From Prosapia bicincta (taxonomy: Eukaryota; Arthropoda; Insecta; Hemiptera; Cercopidae): DNA of 64,000 bases. How positions within the stretch are numbered: the first letter of the stretch is position 1; the number at the start of each line of letters is the position of its first letter. The translations under genes were made by a program, and so were the position numbers. Shown here piece after piece: positions 1 to 9,773 of the stretch. The notes below the pieces were generated by a model. The model worked only from the letters and a program-made list of their open reading frames with translations. It did not search any database and had not been told where the DNA came from. The stretch spans positions 140,524,143-140,588,142 of the forward strand of contig JBAIZL010000006.1 of the NCBI GenBank assembly GCA_036971475.1, read 5' to 3'.

Positions 1-1795
1 TCCATAGTGCCTTTATACGTTTTAAAGCCCGCTTGGGCATCATTAATTATTTTGCGTGACTCCAAATACTGTGTAAGTCGGTTATTTATCATTCTCCCAG
101 CAACTTTGCTGCAAGCACTGGTGAGAGATACTGGTCTGTAGCTCTCAGCTGCACTTGCTTGTTTTCCAGCTTTAAGAATAGGAATTATTTCTGCTTTTCT
201 CCACTGCTGTAGAGCATGCATTCTCCAAATGAGATTGATGACAGCAAGGAAGACAAGTTTTGCATTGTTCCAAGGTGTTTTAGGAATCCTGGGATGATTC
301 CATCCATTCCTGCTGCTTTCCCATTTTTTGTCTGTAAAAGGGCCAAATCCAGTTCAGCAATTGCGAAGTGTAGTGCAAAGAGCCTGTGGCACTCTTCATC
401 AAGACATACGTTTTTTTGATGTTTTTAAAGGGATTTAGCAATTCTTCTATTACATGGTGTGCGACTGGTATTGACAAAGTGTTTACAAAGAGCATTTGCA
501 ATGTCTCTCGCATCACTGAGAGTTTTATTACCACAGATGAGGGGCTGGAGTTGGTTTTGGGCACAATCATTATTAAGGCGGGAGATATACCTGTGGGCCT
601 TAGCACCATCTTTCCTAAAGTCCAGCTTGCTTATAAAGTTTCTAAAGGCAGTTTGCTTTGAGCTTTTTATTTCTTGGTTTAGTTTTTCCTGGCTCTTTTT
701 TAGTAAGATAAGATCTTTTTTTGAATTTGATTTCTCTGCTTTATACCTAGCTTTATCATGGTTTTTTTTAAGGTATGTCAGAGTCGCATTCCAAAAAGGT
801 TTATATTGCCTGACTTGACCTCGAGGCATTGATTTTTGAGCGCATTCCAGGAGAGCAGAGTTGAAGTTGCTATCAGTTGCCTCTGGATAACCGTGAATAA
901 CGGTTAACTATGGCGATTCAGTAATTAGAGCTAGGTTCAACAATTTGTTTGTAAGTTCCTTGAACCTGATCCAATTTGCTTTTCTGATGTTCGATCTCGG
1001 AGCCCATGAATTTCTATACGCTGCTTTGAAGGTGGTTGTCTTAGTTAACAGTGCTCTGTGGCCATAGCCTACAGAGTCCTCCAGCAAATTTACTTTTGTT
1101 TTGTTTGTGATATTAGGATGCACCAGCACAAGGTCGGGTCTAGATAATTGACTGGCGAAAGATAAAAAGGTAGGAGGTGTTCTTATAACTTCCAGGAGGT
1201 TGCTGTCAATCATTTCTTCGAGGCATTTTCCCACTGCTGTTAGTCTTGGGCAACCCCATCGTGGAGATGGACTATTAAAGTCTCCTTAAAGGATCCTGTT
1301 TGGTTATATGACTCCTTCAATGGTTTCATAAGCTCGCAAATCTCCTGGTGGGTTATACAAACCAATTATACTGAAATGCTACCGGTTCTTCCAAATGTCA
1401 ACTGAGACTGCTTCCAGCTTATCATCCATTTCTATTTCATGCAAGAGGTTTTGCAGGAACCGAGTTTTTACAGCCAATGAGGATACCAGAGGCCACCTGT
1501 CTTGAACGTTTCAGTACAGTGGTACTATAGCCGTCAATATGGCAAAAATCTGGGGTATCAGTTGCAACCCCTGTTTCAGTGGTGAAATATAAATCCACGT
1601 TGAAATGTAGAACCCTGTGTTTAAATTGTAGGAATTTTACATCATTAAGGCCTCCAACATTCCAAAAAATAACACGGAGGTCAATGTCGAAGCCCTGAGA
1701 AGAGTTGTTTTTTGTAAGGTTGTTCACCATCTTGAAGTCAGCTCGTTTACAGGCGAAACCTTGTACAGATCGTTTAGATTACGCAGGGGGCACCG
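1..1795 (-). mobile_element. Decayed non-LTR retrotransposon, 5' part (endonuclease to start of RT), cut by window edge
   Basis: Read on the minus strand, pieces of one LINE ORF2 follow in order but in shifting frames. 1730-1437 opens with an AP-endonuclease-like start containing WNVGGLND. 1234-908 holds SRPDLVLVHP and GYGHRALLT, like the end of an endonuclease domain. 829-425 is a basic helical linker. About 200-1 reads into the first RT block (ESYRPVSLTS, then a QAGF-type motif). The frame changes between pieces show that it is dead. The 5' edge near 1795 is estimated from where similarity to coding sequence stops; the rest of the RT lies outside the window. The order EN-linker-RT is typical of Jockey/CR1/I-type LINEs, and the exact clade is not decided. 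Confidence 0.8.
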
Positions 1796-2931
1796 CGAGC
1801 AGGTGATCTGTATCACCCCCACAAACAAAATAATGAAAGCATGATAAATAGATGCATGTAATGAGAGATTGCTACGTAATAAATTACTGTCTAGAGAGAT
1901 ATATTAAACAAAACATGACCAATTTATTGATAATTGCATTCAACTAGTTTGCAGGAGGGTCTCAAACAGCTGCATTTATAAGGCAACAACTAGTATTGTC
2001 TTTAAAATTAAAAAAAAAAAATGACTCAAATAACTGCAACATGCATGAAAGTGGTTTTTTAGTCACACTACATTCCACAGATGGGAATTGGTACTGTAAA
2101 ATCACAATCATTTTAAAAATCCATTTGTTTGACTTTGTAAAAAATGTAAATTTTGTTTTAATAATATTAAATGTATGATTTACAAATGTATGATTTATGT
2201 TTCACCATTCTCAAAAACGTGAAAGTATCGCATGACAATGTGAGCCCTAAGTTAATATAACTGTGCACTTTAGACGATCCTACAAACAAAACTAGAATGA
2301 ACTTACATTTAACTCCCCAGATGATTGTCTGTCCAGTAAAACATGCATTTTATGAAGGTATGCGTTTAAAACCACAATCTTGATAAAGTATGTTTATTTC
2401 AGACTCTTTTAAACTAACATTAGTAGAATCCCCACCACTGAAGCATTTTTATTATCCCCCCACCAATAGTTTTTTTATAAATATGATAGTACTTGAAGCT
2501 AAGTAGTCATTTGTTAAGTCAGCTGAGAAGTTAAGCTGTGCGGGGATGAACGCCCGTCAATAATGAAACAAATGAATTCTATTAAGAAAGCTTAATGTAA
2601 CACCAAAATGTGACTTTTACAAAAGTGCATTTTATAGAACCAAAACAATCAATTTCCTAAGTATCCATTTAACTCCAATACCTTTAAATACACTTTTCAA
2701 TAAAGTGCATTTAGCGCAAAGAATCCCATACTAACTTTCCCCGGAAAAATGCATTTTCTTCTTACTTCACTCCTATTAATTGGAGCTGCTAAGTTTTTAA
2801 TTGCATATACCTCCTTAATTAAGTACACTTTTCTCTAAAAAAAATTTTAATACTAAAAAATTATAAGAAATTTTCTCACATATACCCCTCATGGCATCAC
2901 ACTCACACCCCAATTATGTCACCACACACAT

Positions 2932-2988
<57 letters not shown>

Positions 2989-3599
2989 TAAGCACTTAAA
3001 AATAAAGTAGCAGCCCCAATTTACTTCTACTTATTGACATACTTTTATGGCTACTTTTATATACATGCTTAACATTTACAACAGTTTTTAAACTGCTTTA
3101 ATTAAATCTAATAATAACTACTGAGTTTGTTAACATAGTCAATTTTGTTATAATGAAATCGTCGGTACAGCAAAAAACATTTTGCTAAACTGACATTTCT
3201 TTATAATGAAACGTAAGCCAAGTGTTACGTTACAGTACTACAATGCATTAAATAATTCCATTCCTACCTCTAAAAATTTATAAAAGTCAGTATCGTTGAA
3301 GTAGAATGCTTGAAAATAAACTGAATACAAGTTTTTTAACAACACTAATTTAGTTTTGTTTTGGAATACAACTTATTACATGGTAGATACTATTGTGTAG
3401 CAAAGTATAGATAGAAAAATGAAAAAAAACAAAGTTTTTTATTTAAAATATGAACTTAATTATTTTCTAAAAAGTCTGTTATTTTTTTACTACGATTTTT
3501 TAAAGTTTCGCTCATTAAAATGAATTATTTAACAAAATCAAAATTTTTAAAAGTAGCAACAAAACACTATGTATAGTAGTTACGTACGAGTGAATGATA
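1796..3599. other. AT-rich stretch without a recognised gene
   Basis: No coding region or clear transposon was recognised. It contains a CA microsatellite near 2939. Sequence around 3120-3240 of the type 'tataatgaaa' could be an eroded end of the neighbouring Tigger-like element; this is a guess. Confidence 0.5.
2939..2984. repeat. (CA)n microsatellite
   Basis: An uninterrupted CA run of about 23 units inside AT-rich noncoding DNA. Confidence 0.98.
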
Positions 3600-4100
3600 T
3601 CTAAATTTGATTTATTTCTGCAAATGACACTTTATTTTCAGAAGTTTCTTCATCTCCACCTTCACTGCTATCCAAAATGCAGATGGCAAACGTCATTCCC
3701 TTAACATTTTCCACAATTGCATTGTCGGATCATATCTCATCAGCAAAATTTTCATCAACATAGTCGTCAGATGTTCCAAAATTTATACAATTATTTGATA
3801 CAGAATCAACAGCATTATACAAACCAGTTCCTTCATTTCCCCCCACACATTATTCAATTTCAGGTTCTTGTCCAGTTGAATTTAAAAGGTTGGATTTTTA
3901 CTAGCATTTATGATACTTGAATCTTTTACTAACCACCACAGAAATGTAATCATCTTGCAGACATCTTTATAGTGAATTTTATTGTCAGTGTTTAAATCTA
4001 GATTCAGTTAAATTTTCTGAAATAAAAGTGTCCGGTAAGCAACAGTAACAGATAGTATAATAAATACACAAAAACCTCTTAACCACAAACTTTCTTTAAT

Positions 4101-4150
4101 TTACCCTAATGTACATTTCAGTTACAAAGTAACCATCCTCAGAGGGATAA
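4101..4150 (-). ncRNA. Hammerhead-ribozyme-like motif (left arm, foldback 1)
   Basis: Minus strand: core CUGAGGA, a six-pair stem II (GGUUAC/GUAACU), GAAA, a two-pair stem III, then AGGG pairing with CCCU upstream of the core to form stem I. Position 7 of the core is variable in hammerheads. One extra U precedes stem II, so activity is uncertain. Confidence 0.5.
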
Positions 4151-4173
4151 CATACAAAGACAGTCTTTGTATG

Positions 4174-4223
4174 TTATCCCTCTGAGGATGGTTACTTTGT
4201 AACTGAAATGTACATTAGGGTAA
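4174..4223 (+). ncRNA. Hammerhead-ribozyme-like motif (right arm, foldback 1)
   Basis: Mirror copy of the left-arm motif. CUGAGGA and GAAA flank a hairpin, and CCCU/AGGG form stem I. Nucleotide 17 at the predicted cleavage site is U in this copy. Confidence 0.5.
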
Positions 4224-4891
4224 ATTAAAGAAAGTTTGTGGTTAAGAGGTTTTTGTGTATTTATTATTAAATTCAACCACAGTATATTCCTAATAAATAG
4301 TAACAGATAGTATGATCCCCAGATCTATTGGTTGCAAGACTGCATTGCAGTTAGGCAAAAAGATTTAGGAACATAAGTTTTCTTATCTGCTTGTAATTGT
4401 ATGAACCGAACAATTGCATACTAAAAGAAAACACTTTTTAGTTTTGTTTTTTATTTTCTTATTCAACTGCACCTTTGAAATTTGTTGAAAATACCTTTTG
4501 ACATCCAAGTATGTTTGTTTCTAGAAATAAGTACATGGAAGAGAGTTTACAATTTCAAAACAACATTTTAAAAACTTGCTGATGATTAATAGCTTCAGTT
4601 TTTTGATTCCATTTCAATTATAACAAAATAATGCTGTAACACAAAAAGTTTAGATTTCTTCCCATTTTTGCGCGTTTCTCCTTTAGCAGCTAACATATGA
4701 TGCGGTAAAAATTGATAAAATGGGTCATTTTTTTAACATTACAATTGATTTCCTGACTGAAGTCATTGATAACATTTGAATGGTTTCAACATTCATTAGA
4801 TGAATTGATAGGAATGCCTAATTTTTCTTCACAAATCACCTTACAAGTTATTCCATATCTTTGGTGGAATTGATTAAACCATCCTACATTT

Positions 4892-5141
4892 AATAATAAA
4901 TACACAAAAACCTCTTAACCACAAACTTTCTTTATTTTACCCTTATGTACATTTCAGTTACAAAGTAACCATCCTCAGAGGGATAACATACAAAGACTGA
5001 GTATTTGTATGTTATCCCTCTGAGGATGGTTACTTTGTAACTGAAATGTACATAAGGGTAAAATAAAGAAAGTTTGTGGTTAAGAGGTTTTTGTGTATTT
5101 ATTATTAAATTCAACCACAGTATATTCCTAATAAATAGTAA
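4892..5141. mobile_element. Foldback (palindromic) element 2
   Basis: Second, slightly diverged copy of foldback 1, inserted in the Tigger coding region. The target duplication CATCCTACATTT is seen at 4880-4891 and 5142-5153 (12 bp). Hammerhead-like motifs lie at 4937-4986 (minus) and 5012-5062 (plus); here the residue at the predicted cleavage site is A. A half copy of the element survives near 7014-7070. Confidence 0.85.
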
Positions 5142-5395
5142 CATCCTACATTTGCTTGAAACTCTTCATAGCCAAGTGGTTTTATGATGTCCAAAGTGAT
5201 TTCTTGAATTTTGTAGGCCATTACGTTAGGTGAATCTTAATTAATCACTTTAACAATAGTTTATGACTATCCAAACTTTAAATTTTGTAAAAACTTACTG
5301 AGACAGAACGTTTTTGATCGCTATGTGGCAATCTTCGTCAGTGTCTTCTGCTTGAAGATGTTGGGTCAAGGGGTGACGGTTTTAAAGGTAGGTTT
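5048..5395. repeat. Left arm of inverted duplication around PLE-1
   Basis: Nearly the reverse complement of 6745-7070. The arm runs through half of foldback 2, a piece of Tigger coding sequence and the PLE terminal region. It therefore crosses several unrelated elements and is a secondary inverted copy, not a repeat belonging to one element. Confidence 0.85.
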
Positions 5396-5399
5396 TCAA

Positions 5400-6600
5400 T
5401 AGTATCACAGAGAATGTGTGATTTGTATTGTGATTGTTTGTTTAATGTGTTTGTACTTTGTGTTTTTGTGTGTCTGTAAATTTAATATTGTTCTTGTGTG
5501 TTGATATGTTGTCCTTTTTTGTTGATGTGTAGGATTTCTAGGTTATGGTAAATGTCTGTGTATTTGTGTCCTGTTTCTTTTATGTGATTGTAAAATACTG
5601 AGTTGGTGTTCTGTTTGTGTTCCTCGACTCTTTGTTTAAAGCTGCGATCTGTTTGTCCAATGAAAAATTTGTTACAGTTTAGTTTGTATACCCCTGGTGC
5701 TTGTAGTTTATCTTTGTTGTTGGTGTTGTGTTGTTTTTGTATTGTAACTTGTTATTAGTTTTGTGTGCTATTTTGTATCCTGTTTTTAGAAATTTGCAGG
5801 CTATTTTATTTGTTGTTTTGTTTGTATATGGTAATGTGATGTATTTGTTTTCCCTGTCTGTAGTTGTAATTTTAGTGTTTTTTTTTTTGTATTTTGTACC
5901 ACAGCTTGTCCATTATGTTGGTGTTGTATCCATTTGTGTATGCTAAATATTTAATTGTGTCTAGTTTTTTGTTTATGTTTTCTGTGGTCATTGGAACTTC
6001 TATAAGTCTGTGGAGCATGGATTTGAAGGCAGTGTGTTTGTGTTGGATAAGGTGGTTTGAGATGTTGTGGATAAGTGTGTCTGTTGTTGTGGGTTTCCTG
6101 TAAATGTTGAAGCTATGTTTTTGTGTCTGGCTTTTTGTTATGGTGAGGTCGAGGAAGTTTAGGGATTGGTTGGTTTCAGTCTCTGAGGTAAAGTGGAATT
6201 TTGGGTGTATTTGATTAGTGTAGGTGAGAAGTTTTCCGCATTGTCTGGTGTTGCCTTTATATAATGTTATGATATCATCGACATATCTGTGCCAGTAAAT
6301 GATTTTGTGTGCGTGTGTATTGTTTGTGAGTATCTTGGTGTTTTCTATGTGTTGTAGGAAAATTTTGCTTAGGCCACTACGTGGTTTTCCCATGGGTAGG
6401 CCATTTGGTTGGGAATGGAAGTTTGAATTGTGGGTGGAATAGTTTTGTTTGGTGATGGTTTGGAGGATGTTTAGGATTTCGGTAACATTGGGTTTAGGTA
6501 TGTTGTTCCTTATTAATTGTGTTTCTAGGATGTTGATAGTTTCGGATACGGGTATGTTGGTGTACATAATTTGTTATGTTGAGTGACAGTAGTGTTGAAT
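5400..6600 (-). pseudogene. Penelope-like element (PLE-1): reverse transcriptase plus GIY-YIG endonuclease remnant
   Basis: The longest open piece (6567-5872) is a PLE-type reverse transcriptase of about 230 residues. It opens MYTNIPVSET, has the GLPMG block, the catalytic RYVDDIITLY and the following LNFLDLTI block, as in Penelope and telomerase-like RTs. Downstream, about 5720-5570, a different frame gives a GIY-YIG endonuclease-like segment with FFIGQTDRSF and EEH, which fits the RT then GIY-YIG order of canonical PLEs. Frameshifts between RT and GIY-YIG and the lost N-terminus show that it is inactive. A second copy lies at 13390-14100 through the tandem duplication. Confidence 0.88.
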
Positions 6601-6744
6601 TGTGTGGTATGTTTATGTCTTTTATTTTGTTTATGAGGTTTGTTCTGTTTTTTATTTGTGTGCCAAACCTCGATTATGTAGTTGTACTACCTTAATTACA
6701 ACCTTCGATTATGTGTTTATATGAAAAACCTTCTTTTAAAACCG

Positions 6745-7070
6745 TCACCGCTTGACCCGACATCTCCAAGCAGAAAACACTGATGAAGATTGCCACATAG
6801 CGATCAAAAACGTTCTGTCTCAGTAAGTTTTTACAAAATTTAAAGTTTGGATAGTCATAAGCTATTGTTAAAGTGATTAATTAAGATTCACCTAACGTAA
6901 TGGCCTACAAAATTCAAGAAATCACTTTGGACATCGTAAAACCACTTGGCTATGAAGAGTTTCAAGCAAATGTAGGATGTTACTATTTATTAGGAATATA
7001 CTGTGGTTAAATTTAATAATAAATACACAAAAACCTCTTAACCACAAACTTTCTTTATTTTACCCTTATG
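6745..7070. repeat. Right arm of inverted duplication around PLE-1
   Basis: Inverse copy of 5048-5395 carrying PLE terminal sequence, the GYEEFQANVG piece of Tigger and half of foldback 2. Copy 2 of the tandem duplication lacks about 250 bp of this (counterpart junction near 14155), probably by deletion between short direct PLE repeats. Confidence 0.8.
6776..6825 (+). ncRNA. Hammerhead-like motif in PLE terminal repeat
   Basis: CTGATGA is followed by a perfect six-pair hairpin (GATTGC/GCGATC), then AAAAAC and GTTCTGTC, which mirrors the hammerhead core of PLE long terminal-like repeats. The essential G before the AAA is A here, so this copy is probably inactive. Related copies lie near 14100-14150 (plus) and in the inverse arm near 5312-5357. 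Confidence 0.4.
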
Positions 7071-8683
7071 TAAAAAAAAAGTTTTAACAAATTTACAAAA
7101 TTTAAAGTTCGGATAGTCATAAACTATTGTTAAAGCAATTAATTGTCTACTAATTGGCACATTGATAGACCTGACATCAATGAACTACCTTGCCTAAATC
7201 ATCATGTAGGACTAATGCACTGCGAATGTTTTTCCGAATATGTGTAAAGCCACAGTGAACTGATGCACCTTCATTTATTTTACAATCTTTCAAAGTTGTA
7301 GATAAAGTAGATAGCGCAATTTCAAAATCTTCTTCACAGCCAGAATCAACACTATATTTTGTGTCAAGTTTGTGTTTGATCATAAACTGATGTCTTTTAA
7401 TTCCTTGTTTTTCTATTATGAATTGATTTACTAAAATACAGTAATATACAGGCACTCTACTATACTACAAGGCACAACACAATACCATTCTTAAACTTCA
7501 GAACTTCACAATTGCTAGGAATAAACTAATTTTAACCTTCGGCTGAGGATAGTTGATGACTCTGCATATTGGGATTGTAGTTTCAGCAATCAGCTATGAC
7601 ATGCTCTTGATGTTTGCTACAGTTTTTACAATAATACAGATTGTGAGTCATTTATGTTTCCTTTTAAATATGGCAATAAATGTGACTGTAATGATATTTT
7701 TGTATAGTAAACATATTTTGTTACACTGAAATTTACATGTTTTGTTAAAAAAATAATTTTTTACACTTGTGTATATGGAGAGCCAAACAAAACATGATAG
7801 AAAATTTGTTATACTTAAAATTTTGTTATATTGCTATTCTTTATAACAGGATTTCACTAATCTATTTACTCTTGTAACACATTGAACTGTCACTCTGTTA
7901 CTTAAAGCTTTTACTCTCTTCTTTATAAAAACTGACCACTCCATGCTTAACAAAACCTTTATATATATATGTACATAGCACTCCTAGCAATTTCTTGTAG
8001 CCTTGTACTTTTTAGAAAGCTCTCGACTTTACCAGAAAGATGTGACTGTTCAGTCCACTCAATAGTGAAAGGACTTGAAAACTTGTCAAGCTGTGTTTGA
8101 TAAATCATGGATGGAACCTTAGCTTCCTCCTTAGAGGCATTCCTAGCTGCTGGGCTTGTGTTGAGCATGTAGGGAACATCCTCAGTCTTCTATTATACCT
8201 TGGAGCTTCGTGGGTTGAAGATTTAGACTATGATATCAACACCAGACCCCTTGAGGATCTCTTCTATCATGATTCTTTATATTTTCCATTACAATCCATT
8301 AAATCCACAGCCAAGTCTTAGTATAGCAAACTTCTTGATCCCCAGTCAAAGAATCTGATCCCATAGATGCACATTGGTGATAGCATCTTTAAACGCAATA
8401 CACCACTACCTCACAACACCTTCACTCTTTACTCCATCCCCAAACACCTCACAAAGTTGCTGATATATTTTAATGGGTTTGTGACTTTTTGCCAATAAAA
8501 ATCTTATCACTGAACAGACCTCTCATCTCGCAAGAATTTTAATTGCAACACACATTTAAAAATTCACTGTGAACAAGGTAAAAGCAGCATAGTCCTCACC
8601 ACAACAGAGCTGGATGTGTACTGCGAAGGAATGACACCAAGATTGCGGTTCTAGGCCTGCCTACGACCATTCAAAGTAGAAAT
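7071..8683. other. Unclassified segment between PLE terminal pieces; ORF of 92 residues inside
   Basis: The left edge (7077-7135) and the right edge (from 8684) carry PLE terminal sequence in opposite orientation. In between, a minus-strand ORF at 7455-7177 (92 residues, about 8 aligned blocks without repeats, Cys/His-containing VHCGFTHI) matches nothing I recognise. A TIR-like stretch at about 7780-7858 ends TATAACAGGATTTCAC and resembles the end of a Tigger-type element. The 92-residue ORF is unchanged in copy 2 (14530-14252), but the copies are too similar for this to show selection. Confidence 0.4.
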
Positions 8684-8925
8684 GTAATTAATCACTTAAA
8701 CAATAGTTTATGACTATCCGAACTTTAAATTTTGTAAATTTGTTAAAACTTACTAGGACAGAACGTTTTCAATCGTTATGTCATAGGGACATAGTGATCA
8801 AAAACGTACTGTCTCAGTAAGTTTTAACAAATTTACAAAATTTAAATTTTGGAGAGTCATAAACTATTGTTTAATTGATTAAATAAGATTCACCGAATGT
8901 AATGGACTACAAAACTCTAGAAATA
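8684..8925. repeat. Palindromic PLE terminal sequence
   Basis: Two inverse copies of the PLE end (TTAAACAATAGTTTATGACT type) meet head to head around 8800 with the hammerhead-like region at the centre. A short flanking match (TAGAAAT) may be a target duplication. The second copy at about 15760-16100 has an internal 50-bp triplication. Confidence 0.7.
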
Positions 8926-9641
8926 TAAGTTACTTTCTAGGTAGCCCTCAAATATGTATTTATTTTGCTTTTAATGATGAATATTTGTTGTTTTTTTTAA
9001 TAATTTAATTGATATTCTAGGATATTTCCTTCAATTACAGAACCCTTTCCAAGAGATGAATCATGCCTATTCCTTTCTATTGATTTACAATATTCATAAG
9101 GTAGTAGTAGCTTAAACTGTAGTAAGAAGAAACAAAATTTAAATTTTGACGGCACATTTTGAACAAAAATCACAGTGAACTGTCAATTTACTGCAGTGTT
9201 GAAGATAAGGTGTAATATGATACAAATTTCTATTGTAGATGATGTAGTTATGGTCGCTCATTGGAATAATATGTGCCAAGTAGTAGTTCCAGTTTTAGTA
9301 AAACTCTTCACAGCAAATTGAAAAAGTAAGAAGTAATCTAAAGCAATTATGTGTCAGTAATAGTTGAGTGAACAATAATTTTTTTAATGTGTATTTTAGA
9401 ATAATTTATATAATACACATATATTTATAAAATTCATAAAAGTAATATTTTGATTGAATGATGAATGTGATTGAAATTTATTTGATGGATAAATTATTGG
9501 TTATGATTTGGGGTTAATTAATATTTAATTTATGATTCAGTCTTTGGAATTACCCTTAGGTTATTGTTTCTATCTACATTTTAGGGGGTAATTTAGAAAG
9601 GTTTTTTTATTTAGTTATAACATTATGTTTTTATTTTTCAG
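8926..9641. other. AT-rich stretch, no gene recognised
   Basis: Nothing codes here. The piggyBac target TTAA of the other copy corresponds to the TTAATTAA around 9515-9522. Confidence 0.5.
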
Positions 9642-9773
9642 AGTTAGGCCAGAAGAGTCAATAGACAAAGCCGTCTGTTGGATCGTAGTATTAACAGTTA
9701 TTGCTTGCAAGTTTACTTTGGACACAGCTCTTGTGTGCCCACATCTTCTAAACCGACAATTGGATATTCGCAG
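9642..9773 (+). CDS. Exon-like ORF X1 (membrane segment), gene not recognised
   Basis: A 132-bp open stretch preceded by a polypyrimidine tract and CAG and followed by GTATTT, so it looks like an internal exon. Reading from the second base gives a polar start (VRPEES) followed by a hydrophobic helix (CWIVVLTVIACKF). The shape faintly resembles the first transmembrane segment of monocarboxylate transporters (WVVVLASF type), but I would not name it on that. It ends with two bases of a codon, compatible with exon X2. The copy at 19174-19305 differs at both silent and replacement sites, which argues against strong selection; it may be a pseudogene exon. Confidence 0.3.

Larger units (their letters stand above)
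4059..4303. mobile_element. Foldback (palindromic) element 1 with long target duplication
   Basis: The two halves are near-perfect inverted copies around a centre near 4161. The same 10 bp (CAGATAGTAT) flanks it at 4049-4058 and 4304-4313; the match can be extended to 15 bp. A long, variable target duplication suggests retrotransposition (TPRT-like) rather than a cut-and-paste MITE. Each arm holds a hammerhead-ribozyme-like motif. A second copy lies at 4892-5141. Confidence 0.85.
3600..5218 (-). mobile_element. Decayed Tigger/pogo (CENP-B-like DDE) transposase, broken by insertions
   Basis: Minus-strand translation gives scattered pieces of a pogo/Tigger transposase in the right order. About 5205-5150 reads GYEEFQANVG and about 4890-4840 continues with GWFNQFHQRYGI, the end of the CENP-B-type HTH region. 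About 4500-4320 has a MSKGIFNKF-like start of the DDE segment and remnants resembling PLDLGII. About 3960-3610 has the acidic tail ending ENKVSFAEI. Stops and frameshifts are frequent, so it is a fossil. Two foldback elements (4059-4303 and 4892-5141) interrupt it, and part is copied in inverse orientation at about 6945-6998. The family is assigned from motif order, not from alignment. Confidence 0.65.

Noticed and set aside
386..818. Plus-strand ORFs of 91 and 119 codons
   Set aside because: Antisense shadows of the minus-strand LINE coding sequence.
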